The notes beneath the pieces are model-generated. The model made no database searches and was not told where the DNA came from. It saw only the letters and a list, made by a program, of their open reading frames with translations. DNA of 64,000 nt from Microbacterium sp. Nx66 (lineage in GTDB: Bacteria; Actinomycetota; Actinomycetes; Actinomycetales; Microbacteriaceae): positions 1,426,001 through 1,490,000 of the forward strand of contig NZ_LR880474.1 of NCBI RefSeq assembly GCF_904066215.1. Reading direction: 5' to 3'. Below are positions 1-8,473 of this stretch, in pieces. Position numbers and translations under genes: made by a program. The stretch's first letter is position 1; every line of letters starts with the position of its first letter.

Positions 1-30
1 AGAACCCCCGGTCTTCGGATCGGGGGTTCT
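1..30 (+). terminator. Hairpin terminator at left edge
   Basis: Perfect 10-bp arms (1-10 and 21-30) around a 10-nt loop. No clear U tract follows. It probably ends a transcript that lies left of the window. A second small hairpin (7-bp arms, 95-101 and 107-113) lies between it and the first gene. Confidence 0.7.
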
Positions 31-174
31 TCGCGTCCGTGGCTCCTCCGTGTCCCCACATGCCGCTAACGTGGAGACATGGACTCGTCGCAGCGGAGGG
101 AAGTCGTCCCTCCTCCCGTCGCCCCGCGCCCCGTCCACCGCCATCCCGGTGCGGTCCCGAGGAGCGAGTTCCAC

Positions 175-180
175 TACGAT
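175..180 (+). promoter_or_regulatory. Candidate -10 (TACGAT) for the PP2C gene
   Basis: TACGAT lies 53 nt before the GTG start, giving a leader of about 47 nt that holds a good Shine-Dalgarno. No convincing -35 is seen. Confidence 0.35.
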
Positions 181-233
181 GTGTGAGTATCCTGCGCCCG
201 CCCCATCCGCCGCAGGTCCATCGGAGGCAGTTC

Positions 234-1031
234 GTGGCTGAGACCAAGACGCACACCCTCACGGTTGCGCATCGTCCGTTGCGGCTGTCCTGGGCCGGCG
301 TCACCGACCAGGGGCGCCGCCGGGAGACGAATCAGGACGCCCTCCTCGCCGAGTATCCGCTCTTCATCGTCGCGGACGGCATGGGAGGTCATGCCGGCGG
401 GGAGATCGCGAGTCAGAGCACGGTCGCGCGTCTGCGGGCGATGGTCGATGCCGACGACGTCACCCCCTCCGCGATCGAGAAGGCTCTCGCGCTCGCGGTC
501 GACGACATCGCCGAGCACCCGGACACCACCGACGAGGGGACCGGCACCACGCTCACCGGCGTCTACCTGGACGAACAGGGAGACGAGCCGCACTGGGTGG
601 CGCTGAACATCGGTGACTCGCGCGTGTACCTGTTGCGCGACGACCGGCTGCTGCAGGTCACGACCGATCACTCCGTCGTGCAGGAGCTCATCACCGCCGG
701 CAAGCTCAGTCCCGAAGAGGCGGAGGGCCACCCGTACAGCAACGTGATCACCCGCGCGGTCGGTGCGAGCGAGCTCACGGCGCCGGACTACGTCACCATC
801 GACGTGCGGCCGGGCGACCGTTTCGTCATCTGCTCCGACGGTCTCACGAAGGAGCTCACGGACTACGGCATCCAGCACTTCCTCCGCGCTCATGCCGACC
901 CCGCGGAGAGCGTCGACGCGATGCTCGCGGCGGCCCTCGACAACGGAGGGCGCGACAACGTCACCGTGATCGTGCTGCAGGTCGACGATCCCGAGGATCC
1001 TTCCTCCCCACCCGCGGACTCGGGGGAGTAG
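234..1031 (+). CDS. PP2C-family protein serine/threonine phosphatase
   Basis: Cytosolic metal-dependent Ser/Thr phosphatase of 265 aa. The PPM/PP2C metal motifs are visible: ETNQDA (residues 31-36), ADGMGGH (47-53), a GDSRVY strand in the middle, then CSDGL and GGRDNVT near the C terminus. The family removes phosphate from targets of Hanks-type kinases, but no kinase is in the window. The GTG start was chosen because GGAGG at 223-227 sits 6 nt upstream; a longer reading from ATG 39 adds about 65 proline/arginine-rich residues that do not look like the family. It has no transmembrane segment, unlike cell-division PstP. It lies 39 bp before an FtsK/SpoIIIE ATPase gene, so the two may be co-transcribed. 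Confidence 0.93.
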   Translation: MAETKTHTLTVAHRPLRLSWAGVTDQGRRRETNQDALLAEYPLFIVADGMGGHAGGEIASQSTVARLRAMVDADDVTPSAIEKALALAVDDIAEHPDTTDEGTGTTLTGVYLDEQGDEPHWVALNIGDSRVYLLRDDRLLQVTTDHSVVQELITAGKLSPEEAEGHPYSNVITRAVGASELTAPDYVTIDVRPGDRFVICSDGLTKELTDYGIQHFLRAHADPAESVDAMLAAALDNGGRDNVTVIVLQVDDPEDPSSPPADSGE

Positions 1032-1070
1032 CGCTCCGGACCCTGTGGAGAGGCCCTATCCGCCCCGGCG

Positions 1071-3854
1071 GTGAGCTCCACTGGAGGCATGCACTCCTCG
1101 CCCCTGGTCCTCCCGTCCGCCATGGCGCCGGCCCGGCGGCGCCCGCTTCCCCTCATCGCCGCCGTCGTCCCCGTGGGAGTCGGTCTGGCTCTCTGGTTCA
1201 CGACCGGTGCGCTGCATGCGCTCTGGTTCGCGGCTCTCGGGCCGCTGATGCTGGGCGCGTCGCTCCTCGACGCAGCCCGCGGACGTCGTCGCGAACGGCG
1301 AGCCGAGGTGCTCCGGATGGACGCCGCATGGGCAGAGGTCGAAGCCCAGCTGCACCGCCGCCACGCGGAGGAGCGCGCAGACGAGGAACGTCGTCACCCG
1401 GATGCCGCCTCGTGTCTGCGCAGCCGCCCGTTGCAGGATGCCCGGCCGCCCGACCACGACACTCCGCTCGTCGTGGGACGCGGATCCCGGGTCAGCACCG
1501 TGCGCTGCGAGGGCGGTGACGACGAGCGCGCCGCTGCGTTCCGCCGCCGGTGCGGTGTCCTGGAAGACGCGCCGCGGGTCGTCCTCCTCGGTCGAGGAGT
1601 ATGCCTGCGGGGCCCGCAGCCGCTCGCCAGGGCCGCCGCACGTGCGCTCGTCGTCCAGCTCTGTCTCCGCTTCTCCCCGAGTGTGCTCTCCCTCGTCGGC
1701 GACCCGGCGCGGGACGGGGCGCTGGCGGGCTTCCCGCACATGCAGCAGGCGCGACGCGGTGGTTTCCGGCTCGCCCTCGCAGAGGAGGCCGCATCGGCCC
1801 CGAGCGCCGATGCGGTGATCTGGACCCTGCCGACCGGTGCGGACGTTCCGGACGGCATCACGACGGTGGTCGACATCGTGGAACCCGGTGCGGCGACTCT
1901 GCGCACCCCGGACGGCGAGGACGGGGTGGACGTCGAGTACCTGTCGTCGGCGCAGGCGACGGCGGCCGCCGAGCTGTGCGGCGGGAAAGGGTCCGCGACG
2001 GAGGCGACCGGGGCGGCGGTGGCGCTCCGGGACCTTCCGCAGCCACCGGTGGGCCCAGGCCTCCTCGTGGCGCTCGGTCGGGGAGCACACGATGCCCCGG
2101 TGATGGCCGACATCGTCGAGGACGGCCCGCACGCGATCGTGACGGGGATGACGGGGACAGGCAAGAGCGAACTCCTCATCACATGGGTCGCCGCCGTCTG
2201 CGCGGGGTACGGGCCGGAGCGGGTGAGTGTCCTCCTCGCGGACTTCAAAGGAGGGACGGCCTTCGATCGCCTGCGTGAGCTGCCGCAGGTCGTCGGCGTC
2301 CTCACGGACCTCGACGAGACGGAGGCGCGGCGCGGCGTCGCCAGCCTGGCCGCAGAGATGCGCCGCCGTGAGGGTGCCCTCGCGGCGGCGCAGGCGCGCG
2401 ACGTGCGTGAGACCGACCTTCCCCGACTCCTGATCGTCGTCGACGAGTTCGCCGCCCTGCTGCAGGAGCACACAGAGCTGGCGGCGGTGTTCACCGACGT
2501 CGCGGCGCGGGGGCGCGCCCTGGGCATGCACCTGGTCCTCGGCACGCAGCGCGCCGCCGGGGTCATCCGCGATGCGCTCGCGACGAACTGCCCGCTGCGG
2601 CTGAGCCTGCGCGTCGCCGAGACTTCTGACAGCAGGGCGATGCTCGGCACCTCCGGCGCCGCCGAGCTTCCCGGCGGAGCGGAGGGCCGAGGCCGTGCGC
2701 TCCTCCGTCGCCCGCAGGACGACGAGCCGCTGCCGGTGCGCATCGCCCTCACCGATGACGACGTCATCCGACGGATCGCGCAGCGATGGGCGGGAGCGCC
2801 GACGTCTCCACCTCCGTGGCGACCCGCTCTCCCGACGCGCCTGCCGCTCGACGCGCTGCTGACCGCTCGGGCAGGGTCCGCGCCTTCGGAAGCCGGGCCC
2901 TCCCTGGTGCTCGGACGCGCTGACGAGCCCGAGAATCAGGCGCAGCCGCTGGAGATTCTGCATCCTGGCCGCGACCGCGGGCTCGTGGTCCTCGGCGCCC
3001 CGGGAACGGGGCGGACGACAGCCTTGCGTGTGATCGCGGCGCAGCATCGCCACAGCGCGTGGTTCCCGGATGATCCCGAAGCGGCCGTCGACCTGCTTGC
3101 CGCGTGGGTCGAGGGCGGCACGGCGCCACCCGACGTCGTGCTCGCGGATGATCTCGATCTGCTCCACGCGCGCCTGCCTCTCGACGTCGGCCACGAGTTC
3201 GTCCAGCGGTGGGAGCAGCTGGTGCGATCATCGGCCACCGTCACCTGGGTGCTCGCGGCCGGTCGGGCGACGGGTCCGCTGGCCCGCGTGCTGGAGGCAC
3301 TCCCGCGTCGGGCCCTGCTGCGGATGCCGACACGCGTCGAGCACATCGCCGCGGGCGGCGAGGTCGCTCACTTCCGCCGCGATCGTCCGCCGGGGAGGGC
3401 CGTGTGCGGAGAGCGGGAGATGCAGTTCGCCTGGGTCGAGGGTCCCGGGGTGGAGTCGCGCTCCGGAGAGCTGCGGGGGAGCACGCCGGTGTGGGTGCCG
3501 CAGGCGGAGATCACGGCGTTGGTCACCCCGGGCGTCGTCGGCGTCGTCGCGGCGTTGGCGGCCGCGCATCCCGACTGCGACGTACAGGCGGTGGGTCCGG
3601 AGGTGAGGGGAACGGGGCGACCGCTCGTGCTGGTGGGCGATGCTGAGAACTGGCAGCGTCAGTGGGCACTGTGGCAGCGGGTGCGATCGCAGGGGGAGGT
3701 GCTCATCCGGGCGGAGCGGCCCGGCGAGCTCCGCCAGCTCGTCGGCATCCGCGCTCAGCCGCCGTACGCGCGACCGGACGCCGGGCGGGCCTGGTCCGTG
3801 ATCGGAGACCGCCCTCCCCGGCGGGTGGTCCTCCCGGCGCTGGACCGGCGATGA
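1071..3854 (+). CDS. Membrane-anchored FtsK/SpoIIIE (EccC-like) ATPase
   Basis: A 927-aa protein with two N-terminal transmembrane segments (about residues 27-47 and 49-68), then two P-loop modules. The first has Walker A GMTGTGKS at 359-366 and a Walker B strand LLIVVDEF about 95 residues later; the second has GAPGTGRTT at 642-650. Two membrane helices followed by tandem FtsK-like ATPases resemble EccC/EssC of type VII secretion more than the chromosome translocase FtsK, which has four helices and a gamma DNA-binding domain. No WXG100 or other ESX gene is visible, so a secretion role is inferred. The start is uncertain: GTG 1071 has no good Shine-Dalgarno, and ATG 1089 has GGAGG only 1 nt away. 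Confidence 0.85.
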   Translation: MSSTGGMHSSPLVLPSAMAPARRRPLPLIAAVVPVGVGLALWFTTGALHALWFAALGPLMLGASLLDAARGRRRERRAEVLRMDAAWAEVEAQLHRRHAEERADEERRHPDAASCLRSRPLQDARPPDHDTPLVVGRGSRVSTVRCEGGDDERAAAFRRRCGVLEDAPRVVLLGRGVCLRGPQPLARAAARALVVQLCLRFSPSVLSLVGDPARDGALAGFPHMQQARRGGFRLALAEEAASAPSADAVIWTLPTGADVPDGITTVVDIVEPGAATLRTPDGEDGVDVEYLSSAQATAAAELCGGKGSATEATGAAVALRDLPQPPVGPGLLVALGRGAHDAPVMADIVEDGPHAIVTGMTGTGKSELLITWVAAVCAGYGPERVSVLLADFKGGTAFDRLRELPQVVGVLTDLDETEARRGVASLAAEMRRREGALAAAQARDVRETDLPRLLIVVDEFAALLQEHTELAAVFTDVAARGRALGMHLVLGTQRAAGVIRDALATNCPLRLSLRVAETSDSRAMLGTSGAAELPGGAEGRGRALLRRPQDDEPLPVRIALTDDDVIRRIAQRWAGAPTSPPPWRPALPTRLPLDALLTARAGSAPSEAGPSLVLGRADEPENQAQPLEILHPGRDRGLVVLGAPGTGRTTALRVIAAQHRHSAWFPDDPEAAVDLLAAWVEGGTAPPDVVLADDLDLLHARLPLDVGHEFVQRWEQLVRSSATVTWVLAAGRATGPLARVLEALPRRALLRMPTRVEHIAAGGEVAHFRRDRPPGRAVCGEREMQFAWVEGPGVESRSGELRGSTPVWVPQAEITALVTPGVVGVVAALAAAHPDCDVQAVGPEVRGTGRPLVLVGDAENWQRQWALWQRVRSQGEVLIRAERPGELRQLVGIRAQPPYARPDAGRAWSVIGDRPPRRVVLPALDRR

Positions 3855-3882
3855 CGGTCAGCGGCACGGGGACGAGGTCGGG

Positions 3883-4878
3883 TCAGATCCCCGCACCCGG
3901 ACGGATCGCGCCGACGTTCGCGCCGCCTCCGAGCACCGTGAGCGGCAGGGAGTCGGCCAGTCCGGTCACGTCGGCGTCGCTGAGCCCGCCCGCGCGTGCC
4001 AGCAGCATGGCGGCCACGATCGTGGACGCGCGTGCGCCGCCGTCGAGCATCTTCAGCGCCACCGTGGTCCCGTTCGGGGCGACCATCACCATGACACCCT
4101 CCGCGCCGCCCTTGGCGAAGACCCCGAGCCGTTCGATCGCGATCGTGTCAGGGCGCCCGGGGCCGTCGATGGTCCAGGGGTTCTCGCGCACCGCCTTCAC
4201 CAACGAGCCCGCCACGCGGTGCAGCGCGAAGGGGGAGCGCTCGGAGGCGGTTCCGATGCGGTGGATCGCGCGGGCCAGTCCGGTGAGGCTGAGCGCGTAC
4301 ACGGGGGCACCGCAGCCGTCGATCGCGGTGTGGGCCATCTTCTCGCCGGTCAGCCGGGCGATCACATCGCGGATGTGCGCCTGGAGCGGATGCGAGGGGT
4401 CGAGGTAGCCGTCGGTCGGCCAGCCCGTCGCGACGCAGGCGCGGAGCATCGCGGCGTGCTTGCCCGAGCAGTTCATGCGGATGCGCGCCTCCTGGCCGTG
4501 CTCGCGCACCATCTCATCGCGGGTCGCGGAGTCGCTCGGCCAGGCGGGAGGACACGCGAGGTCGTCCTCGTTGAGGCCGCCCGCGGTGAGCATCTCGCGC
4601 ACGACCTCGGCGTGCCGATCGGTGCCGGAATGGCTCGCCGTCGACAGCGCCAGCTGCTCGCCCTCGAGTACCGCACCGGCGGTGAGGCAGGCGACCGCCT
4701 GCAGGGGCTTCAGGCTGGAACGGGGGAGGATCAGCGCATCCGCATTCCCGTGCCGCGCGACCACCTCACCCTCGGGCGAGAGCACCACGGCCGCCCCGGC
4801 GTGACGCGACTCGATGAAGCCGCTCCGCTCCACGACGGCGAGCTCGACGGAATCCTGAACGGTGAGAGTCTCCAGCAC
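3883..4878 (-). CDS. Asparaginase II family protein
   Basis: A 331-aa member of the bacterial asparaginase_II family (the L-asparaginase type first seen in rhizobia, unrelated to E. coli AnsA/B). Family hallmarks include the N-terminal segment GNADALILPRSSLKPLQA (about residues 43-60), a central NCSGKHAAML block, and TAIDGCGAPVY. It is expected to hydrolyse asparagine to aspartate and ammonia in the cytosol. The GTG start has a -10 hexamer exactly 6 nt upstream. It is convergent with the FtsK-like gene and divergent from osmC. The asparagine substrate is taken from the family; nothing nearby adds support. Confidence 0.88.
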   Translation of the reverse strand: MLETLTVQDSVELAVVERSGFIESRHAGAAVVLSPEGEVVARHGNADALILPRSSLKPLQAVACLTAGAVLEGEQLALSTASHSGTDRHAEVVREMLTAGGLNEDDLACPPAWPSDSATRDEMVREHGQEARIRMNCSGKHAAMLRACVATGWPTDGYLDPSHPLQAHIRDVIARLTGEKMAHTAIDGCGAPVYALSLTGLARAIHRIGTASERSPFALHRVAGSLVKAVRENPWTIDGPGRPDTIAIERLGVFAKGGAEGVMVMVAPNGTTVALKMLDGGARASTIVAAMLLARAGGLSDADVTGLADSLPLTVLGGGANVGAIRPGAGI

Positions 4879-4884
4879 CCGACA

Positions 4885-4890
4885 ACTCTA
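4885..4890 (-). promoter_or_regulatory. -10 of the asparaginase gene
   Basis: TAGAGT on the minus strand, 6 nt from the GTG start codon; the transcript is probably leaderless. Confidence 0.6.
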
Positions 4891-4950
4891 CCGGCGGGTC
4901 CGGCCCAGCCTGGTCGGGTGCCGAGTCGGCGCCGTGTCGGCCGCACCTGG

Positions 4951-4956
4951 CAGACT
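4951..4956 (+). promoter_or_regulatory. -10 of the osmC-like gene
   Basis: CAGACT, 6 nt from ATG 4963. It lies back to back with the asparaginase -10 in the 84-bp divergent region. Confidence 0.5.
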
Positions 4957-4962
4957 GAGCGC

Positions 4963-5460
4963 ATGCCAGAGCAGACGACTCCGCGGTCCCTCGGCGAGCA
5001 CCGCTACGCCCTCACCTCCACCTGGACCGGCAACACCGGATCCGGCACGAGCGGCTACCGGGACTACCGCCGCGATGTCACGATCGAAGTCGCGGGCAAG
5101 CCCGAGCTGCTCGCCTCCTCCGACAAGCCGTTCCGCGGCGATCCGGCGCGGTGGAATCCGGAGGATCTGCTGCTGGCCTCGCTCTCCGAGTGCCATCTCC
5201 TGTCGTACCTGCACGCCTGCGTGACGGCCGGAGTGGTGGTCGTGTCCTACCGGGACACCGCGAGCGGCCTGATGCGCGAGGACGGCGCCGGCGGCGGTTC
5301 CTTCGTCGAGGTGCTGCTGCGCCCGGAGGTCGTCGTCGCCGAGGCCTCGATGATCGAGGCGGCCGAGCGCGCGCACGCTCAGGCGAACGAGTGGTGCTTC
5401 ATCGCCAACTCGGTCAACTTCCCCGTCCGGCACGAAGCGACGGTGACGGCCGCCGGCTGA
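4963..5460 (+). CDS. OsmC family peroxiredoxin-like protein
   Basis: A 165-aa OsmC/Ohr-fold protein. The two redox cysteines of the family are present: one in LSECHLLSYLH and one in ANEWCFIANSVNFPV, the latter typical of the OsmC branch. The family reduces organic hydroperoxides in the cytosol through the cysteine pair. ATG 4963 was chosen because a -10 hexamer sits 6 nt upstream and the domain starts about 12 residues later; the frame is open much further upstream, but only antisense to the asparaginase gene. It converges on plsC with a 9-bp gap. Confidence 0.88.
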   Translation: MPEQTTPRSLGEHRYALTSTWTGNTGSGTSGYRDYRRDVTIEVAGKPELLASSDKPFRGDPARWNPEDLLLASLSECHLLSYLHACVTAGVVVVSYRDTASGLMREDGAGGGSFVEVLLRPEVVVAEASMIEAAERAHAQANEWCFIANSVNFPVRHEATVTAAG

Positions 5461-5469
5461 ACGGACTCC

Positions 5470-6249
5470 TCAGCGGCGTTCGTGCGGGAGCGCCTGCTTG
5501 ATCTTCTCGATCGTGTTCTGAGCCGGCGCCTCGTTGTAGGTGCCCGCGAGCTCCTGTCCGGAGAGCGCGTGGATCGCGGCCATGATCTCGTCGGTCGCGA
5601 GCCGGCGCGCGCGGCCGCTCGTGGCCGGTCCGTGCGGCGACAGATCCAGGGGCTCGCCGAAGCGCACGGTGATCCGCTCGGACAGCGTGGGCATCTTGGC
5701 GCCGACCGGCATCACCTTGTCGGTGCCGATGAGTCCCACGGGGACGACGGGTGCTCCCGTCTGCAGAGCAAGGAAGGCCACGCCCGTGCGGCCCTTGTAC
5801 AACCGGCCGTCGGTGGAGCGGGTGCCCTCAGGGTAGAGCGCGACGGCGAGGCCCTCGTCCAGGAGCTGACGCTGCAGGTCTAGGGCGTCCAGCGCCGCCT
5901 GGCCGGCGCCGCGGCGGACCGGGATCGCACCGATCGCCTCGAAGAACGTCTTGGACGCCCAGCCCTTCATGCCGGTGCCCTCGAAGTAGCTCGACTTGGC
6001 GAGGAAGTGCACGGGACGCGGAGCCGCCACCGGGATGGCGATGGAGTCGATGAACGACAGGTGGTTGCTGGCGAAGATCACCGGGCCGGTGGTGGGGACG
6101 TGCTCGCGTCCTTCGATGCGCGGCCGGTAGACGAGCCGGGCGAGCGGGGCGATGAGGCTGCGGCCCAGCGTGTAGGTGAAGCCGGCGTGCCGGGGCTTCG
6201 GGGAGTCCTCTGAGGGGGTTTCGGGGTCCGCGGACTGCTCAGAGCTCAT
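5470..6249 (-). CDS. 1-acyl-sn-glycerol-3-phosphate acyltransferase (PlsC family)
   Basis: A 259-aa membrane-associated acyltransferase. The catalytic NHxxxxD box appears as NHLSFID, followed later by the substrate-binding PEGTRS motif and a VPVG block, in the usual order for PlsC/LPAAT. It is expected to acylate lysophosphatidic acid, or a related polar acceptor, at the cytosolic membrane face. An acidic, serine/proline-rich N terminus of about 20 residues precedes the domain. Actinobacteria carry several paralogues, so the exact acceptor cannot be set. The -10 hexamer lies 6 nt before the ATG. Confidence 0.88.
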   Translation of the reverse strand: MSSEQSADPETPSEDSPKPRHAGFTYTLGRSLIAPLARLVYRPRIEGREHVPTTGPVIFASNHLSFIDSIAIPVAAPRPVHFLAKSSYFEGTGMKGWASKTFFEAIGAIPVRRGAGQAALDALDLQRQLLDEGLAVALYPEGTRSTDGRLYKGRTGVAFLALQTGAPVVPVGLIGTDKVMPVGAKMPTLSERITVRFGEPLDLSPHGPATSGRARRLATDEIMAAIHALSGQELAGTYNEAPAQNTIEKIKQALPHERR

Positions 6250-6255
6250 CAGAGC

Positions 6256-6261
6256 AGGCTA
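6256..6261 (-). promoter_or_regulatory. -10 of the plsC-family gene
   Basis: TAGCCT on the minus strand, 6 nt before ATG 6249. Confidence 0.6.
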
Positions 6262-6373
6262 CTCCCGGATCCATGCCGACGTGGGAATGAAGACTCGCGC
6301 CGCCGCTTCCCAGCGCGAGCAAAGGGCGATGAGGCAGGATGGAAGCTCCCGCCCGCGATCGTGAGGTCTTCCT

Positions 6374-7336
6374 GTGCGCACCCGTCCGCTGCTCGTCCTG
6401 TCCACCGTCGCTGCGGCGACCCTGCTGCTGGCGGGATGCTCCGGGAACGGCGATCCGCAGAGCACCTCCTCTCCGGACGCCTCCGGGTCGAGCCAGTGCC
6501 TCGTGAACGCGAAGGCCGGCGACACCTCGGACGCCATCGAGGTGGACGGCGAAGGTCTCGACGCCAAGATCACGGTTCCCGCCGATGCGGAGTTCGCGAA
6601 CGTCGAGCGGACCGTCGTGTCCGAGGGCGAGGGAGACGACCTCGCGGCGAACGACCTCGTCTCCGTCCAGTATCAGATCGTCGATGCCGCCAGCGGCGAC
6701 GTGGTCGACTCGTCGGCGCGCGGCGAGGACGGCACGCTCCCCGTGCTCCTCGACCCGAACCAGTCGTCGCTGTTCGTCGCCGCGCTCGAGTGCGAGCCGG
6801 TCGGATCCCGCGTCGTCCTCGCCATCCCCGGCAGCGCGCTCGGTGAGGGGCAGAGCAACATCGTCGTCTACGCGGAGGCCGTCGACCGGCTCCCCGAGGT
6901 CGCCTCCGGCAAGGAGGTCGAGCCGACCGCCGGCATGCCCGAGGTCGAGCTCGACGACGATGGCAAGCCGTCCGTCACGATCCCGGACGGCGATGCGCCG
7001 ACCGAGACGAAGGTCTCCGTCCTCAAGCAGGGCGACGGCGCAACGGTGGCGTCCGGCGACCTCGTCGTGGTCCAGTACCTCGGGGTGAAGTGGTCCGACG
7101 GCGAAGAGTTCGACTCCAGCTGGAGCCGCGATGCGGCCCCCGCCCAGTTCCAGACGACGGGAGTCGTCGCCGGGTTCCAGAAGGCGCTCGAGGGTCAGAA
7201 GGTCGGTTCGCAGGTTCTCGTCGTCATGCCGCCGTCCGATGGCTACGGCGCGAGCGAGGGGCACGAGCTGCAGGACGAGAGCCTCGTGTTCGTCGTCGAC
7301 ATCCTCGCCACGACTCCGGTCCAGCCGCAGCAGTAG
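6374..7336 (+). CDS. FKBP-type peptidyl-prolyl isomerase lipoprotein, tandem domains
   Basis: A 320-aa exported lipoprotein. The GTG-started signal peptide ends in a lipobox LLLAGC (cysteine near residue 22). The C-terminal FKBP domain (about 225-318) is intact, with VVVQYLGVKW, EFDSSW and DGYGA. The preceding region (about 85-175) keeps the FKBP outline (VSVQYQIVDA, VVDSSARG, VGSRVVLAIP) but has lost the aromatic active-site signature, so it is probably a degenerate chaperone-like copy. A role in folding secreted proteins at the outer face of the membrane is inferred. A second, cytosolic FKBP is encoded at 48675-49043. Confidence 0.9.
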   Translation: MRTRPLLVLSTVAAATLLLAGCSGNGDPQSTSSPDASGSSQCLVNAKAGDTSDAIEVDGEGLDAKITVPADAEFANVERTVVSEGEGDDLAANDLVSVQYQIVDAASGDVVDSSARGEDGTLPVLLDPNQSSLFVAALECEPVGSRVVLAIPGSALGEGQSNIVVYAEAVDRLPEVASGKEVEPTAGMPEVELDDDGKPSVTIPDGDAPTETKVSVLKQGDGATVASGDLVVVQYLGVKWSDGEEFDSSWSRDAAPAQFQTTGVVAGFQKALEGQKVGSQVLVVMPPSDGYGASEGHELQDESLVFVVDILATTPVQPQQ

Positions 7337-7366
7337 CCGCGGCCCGGGAGAGCCGGCGGCGTGTCC

Positions 7367-7372
7367 TAGGCT
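7367..7372 (+). promoter_or_regulatory. -10 of dxr
   Basis: TAGGCT, 6 nt before ATG 7379. Confidence 0.65.
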
Positions 7373-7378
7373 GGCGTC

Positions 7379-8461
7379 ATGCGTCGCGTCATCATCCTCG
7401 GCTCCACCGGTTCCATCGGCACGCAGGCGCTGGATGTGATCCGCGCCAATCCGCGACGCTTCGAGCTCGTCGGTCTCGCCGCGGGGTCGAACGCCACGAT
7501 GGTGGCCGAGCAGGCGGCGCAGTTCCAGGTGGAGCACACGGCTCTCGGCGCGGTCGAGGCGGAGCAGCTGGTCCGCGACGTCGAAGCCGATGTGGTGCTG
7601 AACGCCATCACCGGCTCGATCGGTCTCGGCTCGACGCTCGCTGCGCTGGAGGAGGGGCGGACCCTCGCGCTGGCGAACAAGGAGTCGCTGATCGTCGGCG
7701 GTGATCTCGTGCTCGCCGCCGCGGCACCCGGGCAGATCGTCCCCGTGGACTCCGAGCACTCCGCGCTCGCCCAGGCCCTGCGCTCCGGCACACACGATGA
7801 GATCCGCCGTCTGGTGGTCACGGCCTCGGGTGGCCCGTTCCGCGGCAGGTCGCGCGACGAGCTCACCGGAGTGACCCCGGAACAGGCGCTGGCGCATCCG
7901 ACGTGGAACATGGGTCGCACGGTCACCACGAATTCGGCGACCCTGGTCAACAAGGGGCTTGAGGTCATCGAGGCGCACCTGCTGTTCGACGTGCCCTACG
8001 ACGACATCGACGTCGTCGTGCACCCGCAGTCGATCGTCCACTCCATGGTGGAGTTCGTCGACGGCTCGACCATCGCGCAGGCCTCGCCGCCGGACATGCG
8101 TCTGCCGATCTCGCTGGGCCTGGACTGGCCGCACCGCGTGGGCGGTGTGGGCCGTCCGCTGGACTGGACCACGGCGACGTCCTGGACCTTCGAGCCGCTC
8201 GACGACGACGCCTTCCCCGCGGTGGCGCTCGCAAAGGCCGTCGGGCGCGCCGGAGGCACTTTCCCCGCCGTCTACAACGCCGCCAACGAGCAGGCCGTGG
8301 ACGCGTTCCACGAAGGGCGCCTGCCGTTCCTCGGCATCGTCGACACCGTGCAGCGGGTCGTCGACGCGCACGACGCTCCGGACGCGTTGACCGTGGAATC
8401 GCTCGCGGCGGCCGAGGACTGGGCGCGGCGGAAGGCCGACCAGCTCATCGCCGCCGTCTGA
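7379..8461 (+). CDS. dxr: 1-deoxy-D-xylulose 5-phosphate reductoisomerase
   Basis: A 360-aa enzyme for the second step of the MEP isoprenoid pathway: rearrangement and NADPH reduction of DXP to MEP in the cytosol. The NADPH loop GSTGSIG is at residues 7-13. The metal and substrate site is seen in [21 protein letters not shown] and NKGLE, and the catalytic flap in [11 protein letters not shown]. The length is slightly below the E. coli enzyme but normal for actinobacteria. ispG, a later step, is at 15001, and rip1, the usual actinobacterial neighbour, at 11599; both are separated from dxr by opposite-strand genes. Confidence 0.97.
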   Translation: MRRVIILGSTGSIGTQALDVIRANPRRFELVGLAAGSNATMVAEQAAQFQVEHTALGAVEAEQLVRDVEADVVLNAITGSIGLGSTLAALEEGRTLALANKESLIVGGDLVLAAAAPGQIVPVDSEHSALAQALRSGTHDEIRRLVVTASGGPFRGRSRDELTGVTPEQALAHPTWNMGRTVTTNSATLVNKGLEVIEAHLLFDVPYDDIDVVVHPQSIVHSMVEFVDGSTIAQASPPDMRLPISLGLDWPHRVGGVGRPLDWTTATSWTFEPLDDDAFPAVALAKAVGRAGGTFPAVYNAANEQAVDAFHEGRLPFLGIVDTVQRVVDAHDAPDALTVESLAAAEDWARRKADQLIAAV

Positions 8462-8473
8462 CGCGGCGCGGGC

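Noticed and set aside
31..233. tRNA or other RNA gene in the left intergenic region
   Set aside because: No cloverleaf or conserved TTCGA/T-loop pattern was found; only hairpins and a -10-like hexamer are present.
1056..3194. Long minus-strand open frame opposite the FtsK-like gene
   Set aside because: It is antisense to a clear ATPase gene; the arginine/glycine/histidine-rich translation has no domain and reflects GC3 bias.
6239..8371. Long minus-strand open frame opposite the FKBP and dxr genes
   Set aside because: Both opposite genes have full motifs; the translation is Arg/Asp/His/Val-rich, as mirror frames are at 70% GC.
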